From Pseudomonas subflava (GTDB lineage: Bacteria > Pseudomonadota > Gammaproteobacteria > Pseudomonadales > Pseudomonadaceae), in the NCBI RefSeq assembly GCF_023823685.1, contig NZ_JAMXBF010000013.1:237143-301142 (forward strand): a DNA stretch of 64,000 nucleotides, in the 5' to 3' direction. The notes beneath the pieces are model-generated. The model did no database searches. It had not been told where the DNA came from and worked only from the letters and a program-made list of their open reading frames with translations. Shown in pieces: positions 51,467 through 61,900 of this stretch. Each line of letters opens with the position of its first letter. The stretch's first letter is position 1. The position numbers and the translations under genes were made by a program.

Positions 51467-52513
51467 ATGCCCAGCCCGCGCTTTTCCGACCTCCACGAGA
51501 TTCCGCCCAGGGCCTTCAGCCCCGCCGCGCTGGCCCTGCAGGTCTCGCCCTGGCTGCTGATCGGCCTCGGCGCCTGGGGCGGCCTGCCGCTGTGGATCTG
51601 CCTGTTCTGCGGCCTGTGCCTGAGCCTCGGCCTGCTACCCGCGCTGGCCACCGCCACCCATTGGCGCGCGCTGATGCAGCCGCGGCCGGCCGTCGTCGAG
51701 ATGCCGCCCTGGCTCGCCAGCCTGGGCGAAGAACTGGAAAGCCTCTGCGCCCACCAACGCGAGCGCATCGAGCGCCTGCATGAGGAGCTGCAGTCCGCGC
51801 AGTCGCAGCGCCAACTCCATTGGCAGGCGCTGCAGAACAGTCTGCACGAACACGCCGAGGCGGCGGCCACGCTGCTCGCCGCGCTGCCGCAGGAGGGCGA
51901 TGAATCCTCCGAGGCCCGGCAGGCGCTGGACGCCCTGCTCGAGCAGCAGCGCCAGACCGGCGCGCAGGCCGATGCCCTGGCCGAGCGCATGCGCGGCATC
52001 GCCCAGCAGGCCGAGACCATCCTGCGCGCCACCGATGACATGGACGCGATTGCCAAGCAGACCAATCTGCTGGCCCTGAATGCCGCCATCGAGGCGGCGC
52101 GGGCCGGTGACAGCGGGCGCGGTTTCGCCGTGGTGGCTGACGAGGTGCGCGCGCTGTCGAGCCGTTCCACCGACTTCTCCCAGGCCATCCGCGGCACAGT
52201 GGCCGAGATGCTCGAGGCGCTGCGACAGGCCGACGATCAGGCCGCGCGCCTGAGTCATGCCGATGCGACGACCGGCGACGAGGCGCAGCGGCTGATCGCC
52301 GCCCGGCTCAGCGGGCTGAACGAGGACGGCACACGCGCACGGGAGATCGCCGGCCAACTGGCCGAGCGCGCCCAAGCGCTGCCTGCCGCGCTCGCGCCGC
52401 TTCCGCCGGAGCGCGACGACCTCCTCGGCGAGCTGACCCAGCAATCACACGCGCTGACCGAACTGGCCACGCGCCTGCGCCCGGCAGCCTCGAACACCAC
52501 GCCTGCGGCCTGA
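51467..52513 (+). CDS. Minimal chemoreceptor-like membrane protein (MCP signalling domain)
   Basis: 348 aa. Two adjacent hydrophobic helices at ~20-62 (VSPWLLIGLGAWGGLPLWI, GLCLSLGLLPALATATHW) act as an anchor; there is no periplasmic sensor domain and no HAMP. The rest is a coiled coil with the MCP hairpin tip AIAKQTNLLALNAAIEAARA near residue 195 and GRGFAVVADEVRALSSRS. The descending arm is short compared with full receptors and the C-terminus lacks a methyltransferase-docking pentapeptide. May signal to a Che-type kinase from an internal or membrane cue. Confidence 0.82.
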   Translation: MPSPRFSDLHEIPPRAFSPAALALQVSPWLLIGLGAWGGLPLWICLFCGLCLSLGLLPALATATHWRALMQPRPAVVEMPPWLASLGEELESLCAHQRERIERLHEELQSAQSQRQLHWQALQNSLHEHAEAAATLLAALPQEGDESSEARQALDALLEQQRQTGAQADALAERMRGIAQQAETILRATDDMDAIAKQTNLLALNAAIEAARAGDSGRGFAVVADEVRALSSRSTDFSQAIRGTVAEMLEALRQADDQAARLSHADATTGDEAQRLIAARLSGLNEDGTRAREIAGQLAERAQALPAALAPLPPERDDLLGELTQQSHALTELATRLRPAASNTTPAA

Positions 52514-52615
52514 CCCGCCGAGCGGTCGACTCGCGGCGTGGCAGAACCAGCGAACCCCCGCTAAGGTCAACTCGCTGAACCGAGCAGTCCCCGTCCACCG
52601 CACACGAGGTCTGCC

Positions 52616-53974
52616 ATGCCCGCCTCCCGCCTTCCCCTATCTTGTCCGCTCGGCCTGCTGGCCTGCCTGGCACTGCCGGCCCTGGCCCAGCAACTGAGCG
52701 TCACCACCACCGCCGACGAATTCGATGGCGCCTGCACCGCGCAGCACTGCTCCCTGCGCGAGGCCATCGCCGCCGCCAACGCCACGCCGGACGAACCGGC
52801 CTCGATCCGGCTTCCCGCCGGCACCTACCCGCTGAGCCAGCCCAACGGCAATGACGACCAGGGCCTGCCGATCGACGAGAACGCCAATCGCGTCGGCGAT
52901 TTCGACCTCCTCGGCCAGATCACCCTGCTCGGCGCCGGCGCGGATCAGACGCTGATCGACGGTGGACGAAGCGACCGTCTCATCGACGTCCAGCCCGGTG
53001 CCGATGTCGAACTGCGCGGCCTGACCCTGACCCGGGGCGGCACGCTGTACGACGGCGGTGGCATCCGCAATCACGGCTCCCTGCGGCTGATGGAGGTGAC
53101 CCTGCTCGACAACCGCGCCTATGCCCACATCGACAATGTGCAGAGCCGTGGCGGGGCCCTGGCCAATTTCGCCACGGCGCAGCTGCACCACGTGCGCGCC
53201 GAAGGCAACTCGGTGGACGGCGGCTACATGACCATGGGCCAGGGCGGCGCCCTGTTCAACGCCGGCACGCTGCAGGTGCGCGACAGCCGCATCGAATACA
53301 ACCGCTGCGGCGACTACCACGAGGTGGGCATGGGCTGCGGCCTCTACAACCAGGGCACGGCGGACCTGGCGCGCGTCGCGCTGAACGGCAACCGCGCCAT
53401 GCCATTCGGCATCGGCGGAGCCATCTTCAACCGGGGCACCCTGACCCTGGCCAACAGCACCCTCAGCAACAACTACAGCGGCAAGGGCGCCGCGCTGGAC
53501 AACGGCGACCGCTACAACCCGCAACCGACCGGCACCCCCTACGCCACGCTGGTGCATGTGACCATCGCCGACAACGACGGCTACGGCCTGCTCAACGTCG
53601 ACGGCACGGTCAGCCTGCGCAACGCGATCATCGCCGGCAACCAACAGCGCGAGACCGGCGAGCCGCGCAATTGCCACAACCAGGCGACCGCCGTCGCCAT
53701 GCACATCCGCGGCCTGCTGCTGGGCAGCGATGCCGGCAACTGCACCGGCAGCATCAGCGTGGACAACGATCAGGTGCTGGTGCGCGAACTGTTCCCGCTG
53801 GCGGAGAACAACGGCACCCCGGCCCACGCCCTGCGCCGCACCAGCGCCGCCCTCGATAGCGCCGAGGGCAGCTGCCCGCGGCACGACCAGCGGCGCCTGA
53901 CCCGACCGCGCGATGGCGACGGCGACGGCATCGCCCGCTGCGATCTGGGCGCCTTCGAGCGCGCCGGACCTTGA
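52616..53974 (+). CDS. CSLREA-domain secreted beta-helix protein
   Basis: 452 aa. A signal peptide (SRLPLSCPLGLLACLALPAL, cleavage near AQ at 24-25) is followed by LSVTTTADEFDGACTAQHCS and the motif CSLREAIAAANA at residue 45, the mark of the CSLREA domain. The body shows repeated short strands of right-handed parallel beta-helix type (ITLLGAGADQTLIDGG, VELRGLTLTRGGTLYDGGG, GALFNAGTLQVRDSRIEY, GAIFNRGTLTLANSTLSNN). The C-terminal DGDGDGIARCDLGAFER resembles a Ca-binding loop plus the usual end of these proteins. Probably extracellular or surface-attached; function unknown. Confidence 0.8.
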   Translation: MPASRLPLSCPLGLLACLALPALAQQLSVTTTADEFDGACTAQHCSLREAIAAANATPDEPASIRLPAGTYPLSQPNGNDDQGLPIDENANRVGDFDLLGQITLLGAGADQTLIDGGRSDRLIDVQPGADVELRGLTLTRGGTLYDGGGIRNHGSLRLMEVTLLDNRAYAHIDNVQSRGGALANFATAQLHHVRAEGNSVDGGYMTMGQGGALFNAGTLQVRDSRIEYNRCGDYHEVGMGCGLYNQGTADLARVALNGNRAMPFGIGGAIFNRGTLTLANSTLSNNYSGKGAALDNGDRYNPQPTGTPYATLVHVTIADNDGYGLLNVDGTVSLRNAIIAGNQQRETGEPRNCHNQATAVAMHIRGLLLGSDAGNCTGSISVDNDQVLVRELFPLAENNGTPAHALRRTSAALDSAEGSCPRHDQRRLTRPRDGDGDGIARCDLGAFERAGP

Positions 53975-54018
53975 GACCCCATTGACGATCTCGCCAACAG
54001 GCGCCCGCTTGCCCCATT

Positions 54019-54097
54019 GGTGGAAATGCTTCGCAGTTTTCCACCCTACTCAAGCCTGCAGGCCCTGTAGGGGGGGATAACGCGTTGCTTATCCACC
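54019..54097. repeat. Second REP-like family, inverted pair
   Basis: Hairpin 1: GGTGGAAA (54019-54026) / TTTCCACC (54038-54045) followed by CTAC. Hairpin 2 in opposite orientation: GTAGG (54067-54071) then GGATAA ... TTATCC with ACC to 54097. The outer GTAGG/CCTAC ends face each other, so the two form a REPIN-like unit, distinct in sequence from the GTAGCCCGG family near aceF. Confidence 0.55.
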
Positions 54098-54153
54098 GGC
54101 TCGTGCGGTGCGCGGAAAGGCCGCGAACAGGCTCGAAAGAAGACGGGCAAAGG

Positions 54154-54990
54154 TCAGTCGGCGATCAGCCAATCCAGGCGGAAGCTGCCCTGGCTCTGCG
54201 CCAGCTTGCCGGCCAGCCACGGCAGCAGCTGCTTCAGCTCGTCCTCCAGGCCCCAGGGCGCGTTGGCGATGGCCAGGCCGGAGCCGGCCAGGCGATTGGC
54301 ATCGTCCGGCGCGTGGACGAACAGCTCGACGCGCAGCAGCTTGGGCGCAGTGGACTTCTCCAGGTTCTGGTAGAAGCGCTTGAGCTGGCGCTCGTCCTTG
54401 ATCGGATACCAGATGGCGACAACGGTCTGACGCATGCGGCCGATGGCCTCGTCGAGCGCGGTGACGCAGCGCTCCAGCTCGTCGGCCTTCTCGAACGGCG
54501 GATCGATCAGCAGCAGCGCGCGCTTCTCCGCCACCGGCAGCAGGGCGCGCGGCACGTGCCAGCCCTCGCCCAGGTGCACGGCCACGCGGCGGTCGCCCTT
54601 CATGTTGTCCTTGAGCAGCTGGCCGTCTTCCGGATGCTTCTCGTTGAGCAGCACGCGATCCTGTTCGCGGGTCAGCTGGCGCGCCAGCTCGGGCGAGCCG
54701 GGGTAGTAGCGCAGCGCACCGTCCGGGTTGAGATCGCGCAGCACGCCGAAGTAGTCGGTGGTGGATTCGGGCAGGTCCGGCGCGTCCCACAGTCGGGCGA
54801 TGCCTTCCAGCCATTCGCCGGTGCGGGTCGCCTGGTCGCCCTGCAGGTCATAGAGGCCGACGCCGGCATGGCTGTCGAGGTAGGCGAACGGCGCTTCCTT
54901 GCGCGACAGCAGGGCGATGATGCGGCTGATGACGAGGTGCTTGAGCACGTCGGCGTGGTTGCCGGCGTGAAAGGCGTGGCGGTAGTTCAT
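54154..54990 (-). CDS. rlmJ: 23S rRNA (adenine-2030-N6)-methyltransferase RlmJ
   Basis: 278 aa. Methylates A2030 of 23S rRNA using S-adenosylmethionine. Features: MNYRHAFHAGNHADVLKHLV at the N-terminus (highly conserved in the YhiR/RlmJ family), YLDSHAGVGLYDLQ (SAM pocket), and the catalytic ALLLIDPPFEKADE near residue 160. WYPIKDERQLKRFYQ and GSGLAIANAPWGLEDEL are also typical. Stands alone, between a REP-like element and the acyl-CoA dehydrogenase. Confidence 0.96.
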   Translation of the reverse strand: MNYRHAFHAGNHADVLKHLVISRIIALLSRKEAPFAYLDSHAGVGLYDLQGDQATRTGEWLEGIARLWDAPDLPESTTDYFGVLRDLNPDGALRYYPGSPELARQLTREQDRVLLNEKHPEDGQLLKDNMKGDRRVAVHLGEGWHVPRALLPVAEKRALLLIDPPFEKADELERCVTALDEAIGRMRQTVVAIWYPIKDERQLKRFYQNLEKSTAPKLLRVELFVHAPDDANRLAGSGLAIANAPWGLEDELKQLLPWLAGKLAQSQGSFRLDWLIAD

Positions 54991-55147
54991 GGGCGCTTAC
55001 CTGAAGCAGGACCTGGAGCGGGCGCGAATTGTAGCCCGAAGGAAGGACGCGAGCAGTTTCTAGCCCAGCATCAGGGCGATGAATCTTGCTAGGCAGCCTC
55101 TATTCACAATTCTAGACTTCAGGAAGATCCCACCGGAGACGCGTTTC

Positions 55148-56965
55148 ATGTCCGAGTCCCTGCTCAGTTCCCGCAACCTGGCCTTCGAGCTCTACGAAGT
55201 GCTGGACGCCGAAGCCCTGACCCAACGCCCGCGCTTCGCCGAGCACAACCGCGAAACCTTCGATGCCGCCATCGCCACCGCGCGCGGTATCGCCGAAGAA
55301 CTGTTCGCCCCGCACAACCGCAAGAACGACGAGCACGAGCCGCAGTACGTGGACGGCGCCGCGGTGCTGATCCCGGAAGTCGCGCCGGCGCTCAAGGCCT
55401 TCCACGAGGCCGGCTTCCTCAATGCTACCCGCGACTTCGAGGCCGGCGGCATGCAGCTGCCCAACCTGCTGTCGCAGGCCTGCTTCGCCCACTTCCAGTC
55501 GGCCAACTGCGCCACCAGCTCCTACTCGATGCTGACCATGGGCGTGGCCAACCTGATCGAGGCCTTCGGCAGCGAGGAACAGCAGCAGCGCTACCTGCAG
55601 CCGATCATCGATGGCCGCTTCTTCGGCACCATGGCGCTGACCGAGCCGCACGCCGGCTCGTCGCTGTCGGACATCCGCACCAAGGCCGAGCCGCACGCCG
55701 ATGGCAGCTACCGCATCAAGGGCAACAAGATCTTCATCTCCGGCGGCGACCAGCCGATCTCCGAGAACATCGTGCACATGGTGCTGGCCAAGCTGCCGGA
55801 CGCGCCGCCCGGGGTGAAGGGCATCAGCCTGTTCCTCGTGCCCAAGTTCCTGGTCAACGACGACGGCTCGCTGGGCAAGCGCAACGACGTGACCCTGGCC
55901 GGCCTGTTCCACAAGATGGGCTGGCGCGGCACCACCTCCACCGCGCTGAACTTCGGCGATAACGGCGAGTGCGTCGGCTATCTGGTGGGCAAGCCGCACG
56001 CCGGCCTCTCCTATATGTTCCAGATGATGAACGAGGCGCGCATCGGCGTCGGCATGGGCGCGATCATGCTCGGCTACGCCGGCTACCTGTACTCGCTGGA
56101 GTACGCCCGCCAGCGCCCGCAGGGCCGCCAGCCGGACGGCAAGGACCCGGCCAGCCCTCAGATCTCCATCGTCGAGCACGCCGACGTGCGGCGGATGCTG
56201 CTGACCCAGAAGGCCTACGTCGAAGGCGCGTTTGATCTCGGCCTGTACGCCGCACGGCTGTTCGATGACACCCACACCCTGGAGACCGAGGAAGAGCGGG
56301 CGCAGGCGCTGCAACTGCTCGACCTGCTCACGCCGATCGTCAAGTCCTGGCCCTCGGAGTTCTGCCTCAAGGCCAACGAACTGGCGATCCAGGTCCTCGG
56401 CGGCCACGGCTACACCCGCGAATACCCCGTGGAGCAGTACTACCGCGACAACCGCCTCAACCCGATCCACGAGGGCACCCACGGCATCCAGTCGCTCGAC
56501 CTACTCGGCCGCAAGGTGTCGATGAACGGCGGCGCCGCGCTCAAGCGCCTGATGGGCCTGATCCAGGCCAGCTGCCAGCGCGCCGCGGCGTTCGACTCGC
56601 TCGACCGCCTGCGCCAGCCGCTGGAACAGCTGGTGCAGAGCCTCGGCGGCGTGACCCTGGCACTGCTCGGCGACCTGCTCGCCGGCAAGGTCAACCAGGG
56701 CCTGGCCAACTCGGCGCTGTACCTCAAGGTGTTCGGCCACGCGGTGATCGGCTGGCGCTGGCTGGAACAGGCAATCCGCGCGGAAGAAGGCCTGGCGCGC
56801 ATCGCCAGCGGCGAAGGCAATGCCGCCGACACCGACTTCTACCGCGGCAAGCTGCAGGCCGCGCGCTACTTCCTGACCTGGGAAGTGCCGGGCTGCCACC
56901 ACGAGCTGGCCATCCTCGAGGCGCGTGACGACACCTGCCTGGCCATGCGCGATGCCTGGTTCTAA
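55148..56965 (+). CDS. Acyl-CoA dehydrogenase with C-terminal extension domain
   Basis: 605 aa. The ATG at 55148 has GGAG 9 nt upstream; an earlier ATG at 55079 lacks one. N-terminal helical domain, then the FAD beta-domain with MALTEPHAGSSLSDIRTKAE and GNKIFISGGDQ, followed by the helical domain with NEARIGVGMGAIMLGYAGYL and QVLGGHGYTREYPVEQYYRD. The last ~120 residues are the additional C-terminal domain found in the ~600-residue fatty acyl-CoA dehydrogenases. Catalyses the first step of beta-oxidation, passing electrons to ETF. Chain-length specificity not predictable. Ends at a strong terminator. Confidence 0.95.
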   Translation: MSESLLSSRNLAFELYEVLDAEALTQRPRFAEHNRETFDAAIATARGIAEELFAPHNRKNDEHEPQYVDGAAVLIPEVAPALKAFHEAGFLNATRDFEAGGMQLPNLLSQACFAHFQSANCATSSYSMLTMGVANLIEAFGSEEQQQRYLQPIIDGRFFGTMALTEPHAGSSLSDIRTKAEPHADGSYRIKGNKIFISGGDQPISENIVHMVLAKLPDAPPGVKGISLFLVPKFLVNDDGSLGKRNDVTLAGLFHKMGWRGTTSTALNFGDNGECVGYLVGKPHAGLSYMFQMMNEARIGVGMGAIMLGYAGYLYSLEYARQRPQGRQPDGKDPASPQISIVEHADVRRMLLTQKAYVEGAFDLGLYAARLFDDTHTLETEEERAQALQLLDLLTPIVKSWPSEFCLKANELAIQVLGGHGYTREYPVEQYYRDNRLNPIHEGTHGIQSLDLLGRKVSMNGGAALKRLMGLIQASCQRAAAFDSLDRLRQPLEQLVQSLGGVTLALLGDLLAGKVNQGLANSALYLKVFGHAVIGWRWLEQAIRAEEGLARIASGEGNAADTDFYRGKLQAARYFLTWEVPGCHHELAILEARDDTCLAMRDAWF

Positions 56966-56993
56966 TCGAAAACCCAAGCATCTGATTCCGCTG

Positions 56994-57025
56994 AAAAAAC
57001 GCCCCGCACCTGCGGGGCGTTTTTC
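56994..57025 (+). terminator. Rho-independent terminator after the acyl-CoA dehydrogenase gene
   Basis: Stem ACGCCCCGCA (56999-57008) / TGCGGGGCGT (57011-57020), with A's before and TTTTTC after. Strong on the plus strand. Confidence 0.94.
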
Positions 57026-57108
57026 TTTGACAGGGCGAGGAAGGCAGAGGTTAGAATCCGGCATGCCCCCTGCATGAAAATGCCCACCCTCTCGCCGGAG
57101 TAACGCTT

Positions 57109-58851
57109 TTGGACGCCAGCGCCATCAACAGTCTGTTCCTGATAGGCGCACTGCTGGTGGGCATGAGCATCCTGGTCAGCGCCTTCGGCTCGCGCTTCGG
57201 CATCCCCATCCTGGTGATCTTCCTCGGCGTCGGCATGCTCGCCGGCGTCGACGGGCCCGGCGGCATCGTCTTCAACGACTACTCCACCGCCTACCTGGTC
57301 GGCAACCTGGCGCTGGCCATCATCCTTCTCGACGGCGGCATGCGTACGCGGGTCTCGAGTTTCCGCGTGGCGCTGTGGCCATCGTTGTCGCTGGCCACGG
57401 TCGGCGTGCTGATCACCGCCGGCCTGACCGGCGCGGCCGCCGTCTGGCTGTTCGACCTGAACTGGATGCAGGGCCTGCTGATCGGCGCCATCGTCGGCTC
57501 GACCGACGCCGCCGCGGTGTTCAGCCTGCTCGGCGGGCGCGGCCTCAACGAGCGGGTCAGCGCCACGCTGGAAATCGAATCCGGCAGCAACGACCCGATG
57601 GCGGTGTTCCTCACCGTTACCCTGATCGACATGCTGGTGAAGGACCAGGCGGGTTTCAGCTGGAGCTTCCTCGTGCACCTGCTGCAGCAGTTCGGCATCG
57701 GCGGCCTGCTGGGCCTCGGCGGCGGCTGGCTGCTGCTGCAGCTGGTCAACCGCATGACCCTGGCCGGCGGGCTCTATCCGCTGCTGGTGGTCAGCGGCGG
57801 CCTGATCATCTTCGCCATCACCAACGCCGTCGGCGGCAGCGGCATTCTCGCCATCTACCTCTGCGGCCTGCTGCTGGGCAACCGGCCGATCCGCTCGCGC
57901 CACGGCATCCTGCACATGCTCGACGGCCTCACCTGGCTGGCGCAGATCGGCATGTTCCTGGTCCTCGGCCTGCTGGTGACACCGCACGAGCTGCTGCCGG
58001 TCGCCATCCCCGCACTGGCCCTGGCGCTGTGGATGATCCTGTTCGCCCGACCGCTGTCGATCTTCCTCGGCCTTCTGCCATTCCGCGCCTTCCACGACCG
58101 CGAGAAGATCTTCATCGCGTGGGTCGGTCTGCGCGGCGCGGTGCCCATCATCCTCGCCGTGTTCCCGCTGATGGCCGGGCTGCCCAATGCCCAGCTGTTC
58201 TTCAACGTGGCGTTCTTCATCGTGCTGGTGTCGCTGCTGCTGCAGGGCACCAGCCTGCCGCTGGCGGCGCGCCTGCTCAAGGTGACGGTACCGCCGGACC
58301 CGTCGCCGATTTCCCGCGCCGGCCTGGAGATCCACCCCACCAGCGAGTGGGAGCTGTTCGTCTATCGCCTCGGCGCCGAGAAGTGGTGCATCGGCGCGCC
58401 GCTGCGCGAGCTGAAGATGCCCGAAGGCACGCGCGTCGCCGCGCTGTTCCGCGGCACCGAGCTGCTGCACCCATCCGGCAGTACAACGCTGAAGGCCAGC
58501 GACATTCTCTGCGTGATCGGCCACGAGCACGACCTGCCGGCCCTCGGCAAGCTGTTCAGCCAGGCGCCGGAACGCGGCCTGGACCTGCGCTTCTTCGGCG
58601 ACTTCGTGCTGGAAGGCGACGCCCAGCTCGGCGCCATCGCCACGCTGTACGGGCTCAAGCTGGGCGAGGTCGATGGCCAGACCCCGCTGGGTCGCTTCAT
58701 CGCCCATGAAATCGGCGGCCAGCCGGTGGTCGGCGACCAGGTTGAGTGGAACGGCCTGACCTGGACAGTCGCGGTGATGGAAGGGAATAAGGTGCGCAAG
58801 GTCGGCGTCCGATTCCCCGAAGGCCAGGCCAAGCCCGGACTCTTCCTCTGA
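57109..58851 (+). CDS. cvrA: Cation/proton antiporter CvrA (NhaP2/CPA1 type)
   Basis: 580 aa with a TTG start preceded by GGAG 10 nt upstream. Residues ~1-390 form about 12 membrane helices with CPA motifs: LLDGGMRTRVSSFRVAL, GAIVGSTDAAAVFSLLGGRG, LEIESGSNDPMAVFLT and FIAWVGLRGAVPIILAVFP. The cytoplasmic tail has a TrkA-C (RCK-C) domain (~400-485) and a CorC/HlyC-type domain (~495-575, VVGDQVEWNGLTWTVAVMEG), the arrangement of potassium/proton antiporters of the NhaP2 family. Likely exports K+ or Na+ under osmotic or pH stress. No sign of transfer. Confidence 0.93.
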   Translation: MDASAINSLFLIGALLVGMSILVSAFGSRFGIPILVIFLGVGMLAGVDGPGGIVFNDYSTAYLVGNLALAIILLDGGMRTRVSSFRVALWPSLSLATVGVLITAGLTGAAAVWLFDLNWMQGLLIGAIVGSTDAAAVFSLLGGRGLNERVSATLEIESGSNDPMAVFLTVTLIDMLVKDQAGFSWSFLVHLLQQFGIGGLLGLGGGWLLLQLVNRMTLAGGLYPLLVVSGGLIIFAITNAVGGSGILAIYLCGLLLGNRPIRSRHGILHMLDGLTWLAQIGMFLVLGLLVTPHELLPVAIPALALALWMILFARPLSIFLGLLPFRAFHDREKIFIAWVGLRGAVPIILAVFPLMAGLPNAQLFFNVAFFIVLVSLLLQGTSLPLAARLLKVTVPPDPSPISRAGLEIHPTSEWELFVYRLGAEKWCIGAPLRELKMPEGTRVAALFRGTELLHPSGSTTLKASDILCVIGHEHDLPALGKLFSQAPERGLDLRFFGDFVLEGDAQLGAIATLYGLKLGEVDGQTPLGRFIAHEIGGQPVVGDQVEWNGLTWTVAVMEGNKVRKVGVRFPEGQAKPGLFL

Positions 58852-58943
58852 CAGGCACGCCGAATCTGCCGTGCACCTCGGCGCGGGCGGTGCGCCTGGC
58901 ATATCATTAGCCGCATTTCTGTCCAAGAGCCGCACCCGCGACC

Positions 58944-61900
58944 ATGTCTTCCCTGCGCCCCCTGCTAGCCGGCCTGCTGCTGAGCCTGTGCCTGACCTCT
59001 CCCCTCTTCGCCGCCGAACCGCCGTCGACCAAGGCCGTGCAGGACAGCCTGAACGGCCTCGAAGCGCGCAAGCTGCCGGAGGCCGAGCACAACGCCCTGA
59101 AGGCACGCCTGGAAGAAACCCTGGCGTTCCTGGCCAACCGCGACGAGAGCCGCGAGCGCCTGGAGGCGCTCAAGGTACAGCTGCGCGACGCCCCGCGCCT
59201 GACCAGCGAGGCCCAGCGCGAGCTGACCCGCATCAAGGCCACCCCGCCGACCGCCATCGCCAGCCGCTTCGCGCGCTCCAGCGTGCAGCAGCTGGAGCAG
59301 ATGCTGGCCGAGCGCAGCACGCAACTGAGCGACTGGCAGCAACAGCTGACCGAGGCCAGCAGCCTGCTGATCACCGCCCAGACCCGCCCGGAACGCGCCC
59401 AGGCGGAGATCAGCAGCAACCAAACCCGCACCATGCAGATCAACAACCTGCTCAAGGTCGGCAAGGAAGGCGGCAAGGCGCTCAGCGGCGAACGCCGCGA
59501 CCAGCTCAACGCCGAGCTGGCCTCCCTCGAAGCGCAGACCGAGCTGCTGCGCCAGGAGCTGGCCGGCAACAACCTGCTGCAGGACCTGGGCAGCGCGCGC
59601 CACGAGCTGTTGCAGGAGCGCATCCGCCGCCTCGACCAGGAGAGCCTGGACCTGCAGGCGCTGATCAGCGAGAAGCGCCGCGCGACTTCCGAGCAGACGG
59701 TCGCCGAACTCTCCCGCGAGGCCGAGAAGGCCACGCCCGACAGCCTGCTGGCCCAGGAGAGCGCGACCAACCTGAAGATTTCCGACTACCTGCTGCGTGC
59801 CACCGAGCGCCTCAACCAGGTCACCCGCATGAACCTGGAGGCCAAGCAGCAGCTGGACAGCGTGACCCAGGCGGCCCAGGCCCTGGAAGAGCAGGTCAGC
59901 GTCCTCAAGGGCAGCCTGTTGCTGGCCAAGATCCTCTACCAGCAGAAGCAGGCCTTGCCGAGGCTGCAGCTGGACAGCGACCTGGCCAACGAAATCGCCG
60001 ATATCCGCTTGTATCAGTTCGAGCTGAACCAGGAACGCGGAAAGCTCGACGACCTCAATGTCTACGTCGACAGCCTGCTGGCCAGCCAGCCGAGCGAGCA
60101 GGTCACGCCGGAGCTGCGCAAGACCCTGCTGGACCTGGCCACCACCCGCGGCCAGTTGCTCGACCACATGAACCGCGAGCTCAATGCGCTGCTCAACGAA
60201 TCCATCAACCTGCAGCTGAACCAGAAGCAGCTGCAGGCGATGGTGGACGAGCTGCGCGATACGCTGGAAGAGCAGATGTTCTGGATTCCCAGCAACAAGC
60301 CGCTCGATTTCGCCTGGCTGCAGCAGGTGCCGAACCTGCTCGAGCGTCAGCTCAAGGAAATGCCATGGGGCTCCGGCGTGCGCGAGCTGGGCGCCGGCCT
60401 GGTCGACCGTCCTTGGCTGTTCATTCCGCTGCTGCTGGTGATCGGCGGGCTGCTGTGGCGGCGTAGCTGGCTGTTCGGCAAGCTGCAACAGCTGCACGAG
60501 GACATCGGCCACTACAAGCGCGACGGTCAGTTGCATACGCCGATGGCGATCTTCCTCAACGTCCTGCTGGCGCTGCCGGTGACGCTGTTCCTCACCCTCT
60601 GCGGCATCGCCCTGCTGGTCGATGCCCGCGGGCAGAACGCCACCCTGGGCAGTGCCCTGCTGGAAATGGCCCAGGCCTGGCTGGTGTTCTACACGCTGTA
60701 CCGCATCCTCGCCCCGGGCGGCGTAGGCGAACTGCACTTCCGCTGGCCGCCCGCGCGCGTCACCTACCTGCGCACCCAGGTGCGCCGCCTGGGCCTGGTA
60801 GTGATGGCGCTGGTCGCGGTGGTCACCGTGGCCGAACACCAGCCCGCCGTGCTGGCCGAGGATGTGATCGGCATCTTCGTGGTACTCGGCTGCTTCGCCC
60901 TGATGGCCTGGCTGCTCAGCCGCGTGCTGCTGGCGCGGCCGATGCGCGAGGACGGCTCGCCGTTCCGCACCGTCATCGGCCTGGGCTTCACCCTTCTGCC
61001 GATCGGTCTGTTCGTTGCCGTGTGCTTCGGCTACTACTACACAGCGCTCAAGCTCACCGACCGGCTGATCGACACGCTCTACCTGCTGATCCTCTGGCTG
61101 GTGCTGGAGGCCGCCTTCGAGCGCGGCCTGGCCGTGGCGGCGCGCCGCCTGGCCTATGCCCGGGCCTTGGCCAAGCGCCAGGCCCAGCCCAAGGAAGGCC
61201 CGGAAGGCGAGACGGTGGTTGAGGAGCCGACGCTGGACATCGAGCAGGTCAACCAGCAATCCCTGCGCCTGGTGCGACTGGCCCTGCTGGGCGGCTTCAT
61301 CGCCTGCCTGTACTGGGTCTGGGCCGACCTGATCACCGTGTTCACCTACCTCGACAACATCACCCTGTACGAATACAGCAGCGGCACCGGCGACGCGGCG
61401 ACCATGATGCCAATCAGCCTGCTGGACCTGCTCGGCAGCCTGATCATCATCGGCCTGACCATCGCCCTGGCCAGCAACCTGCCGGGCCTGCTGGAAGTGC
61501 TGGTGCTGTCGCGCCTGAAGCTGGCCCAGGGCAGCGCCTACGCCACCACCACCCTGCTGACGTACGTGATCGGCGGCGTCGGCTTCGTCGCCACCCTCGG
61601 CGCCCTCGGCGTCAGCTGGGACAAGCTGCAGTGGCTGGTGGCCGCGCTCTCGGTGGGCATCGGCTTCGGCATGCAGGAGATCTTCGCCAACTTCATCTCA
61701 GGCCTGATCATCCTGTTCGAACGCCCGGTGCGCATCGGTGATGTGGTGACCATCGGCAACCTGTCGGGCACGGTCAGCCGCATCCGCATCCGCGCCACCA
61801 CCATCACCGACTTCGACCGCAAGGAAATCATCGTCCCGAACAAGACCTTCATCACCGGCCAACTGGTGAACTGGTCGCTGACCGACACCGTCACCCGCGT

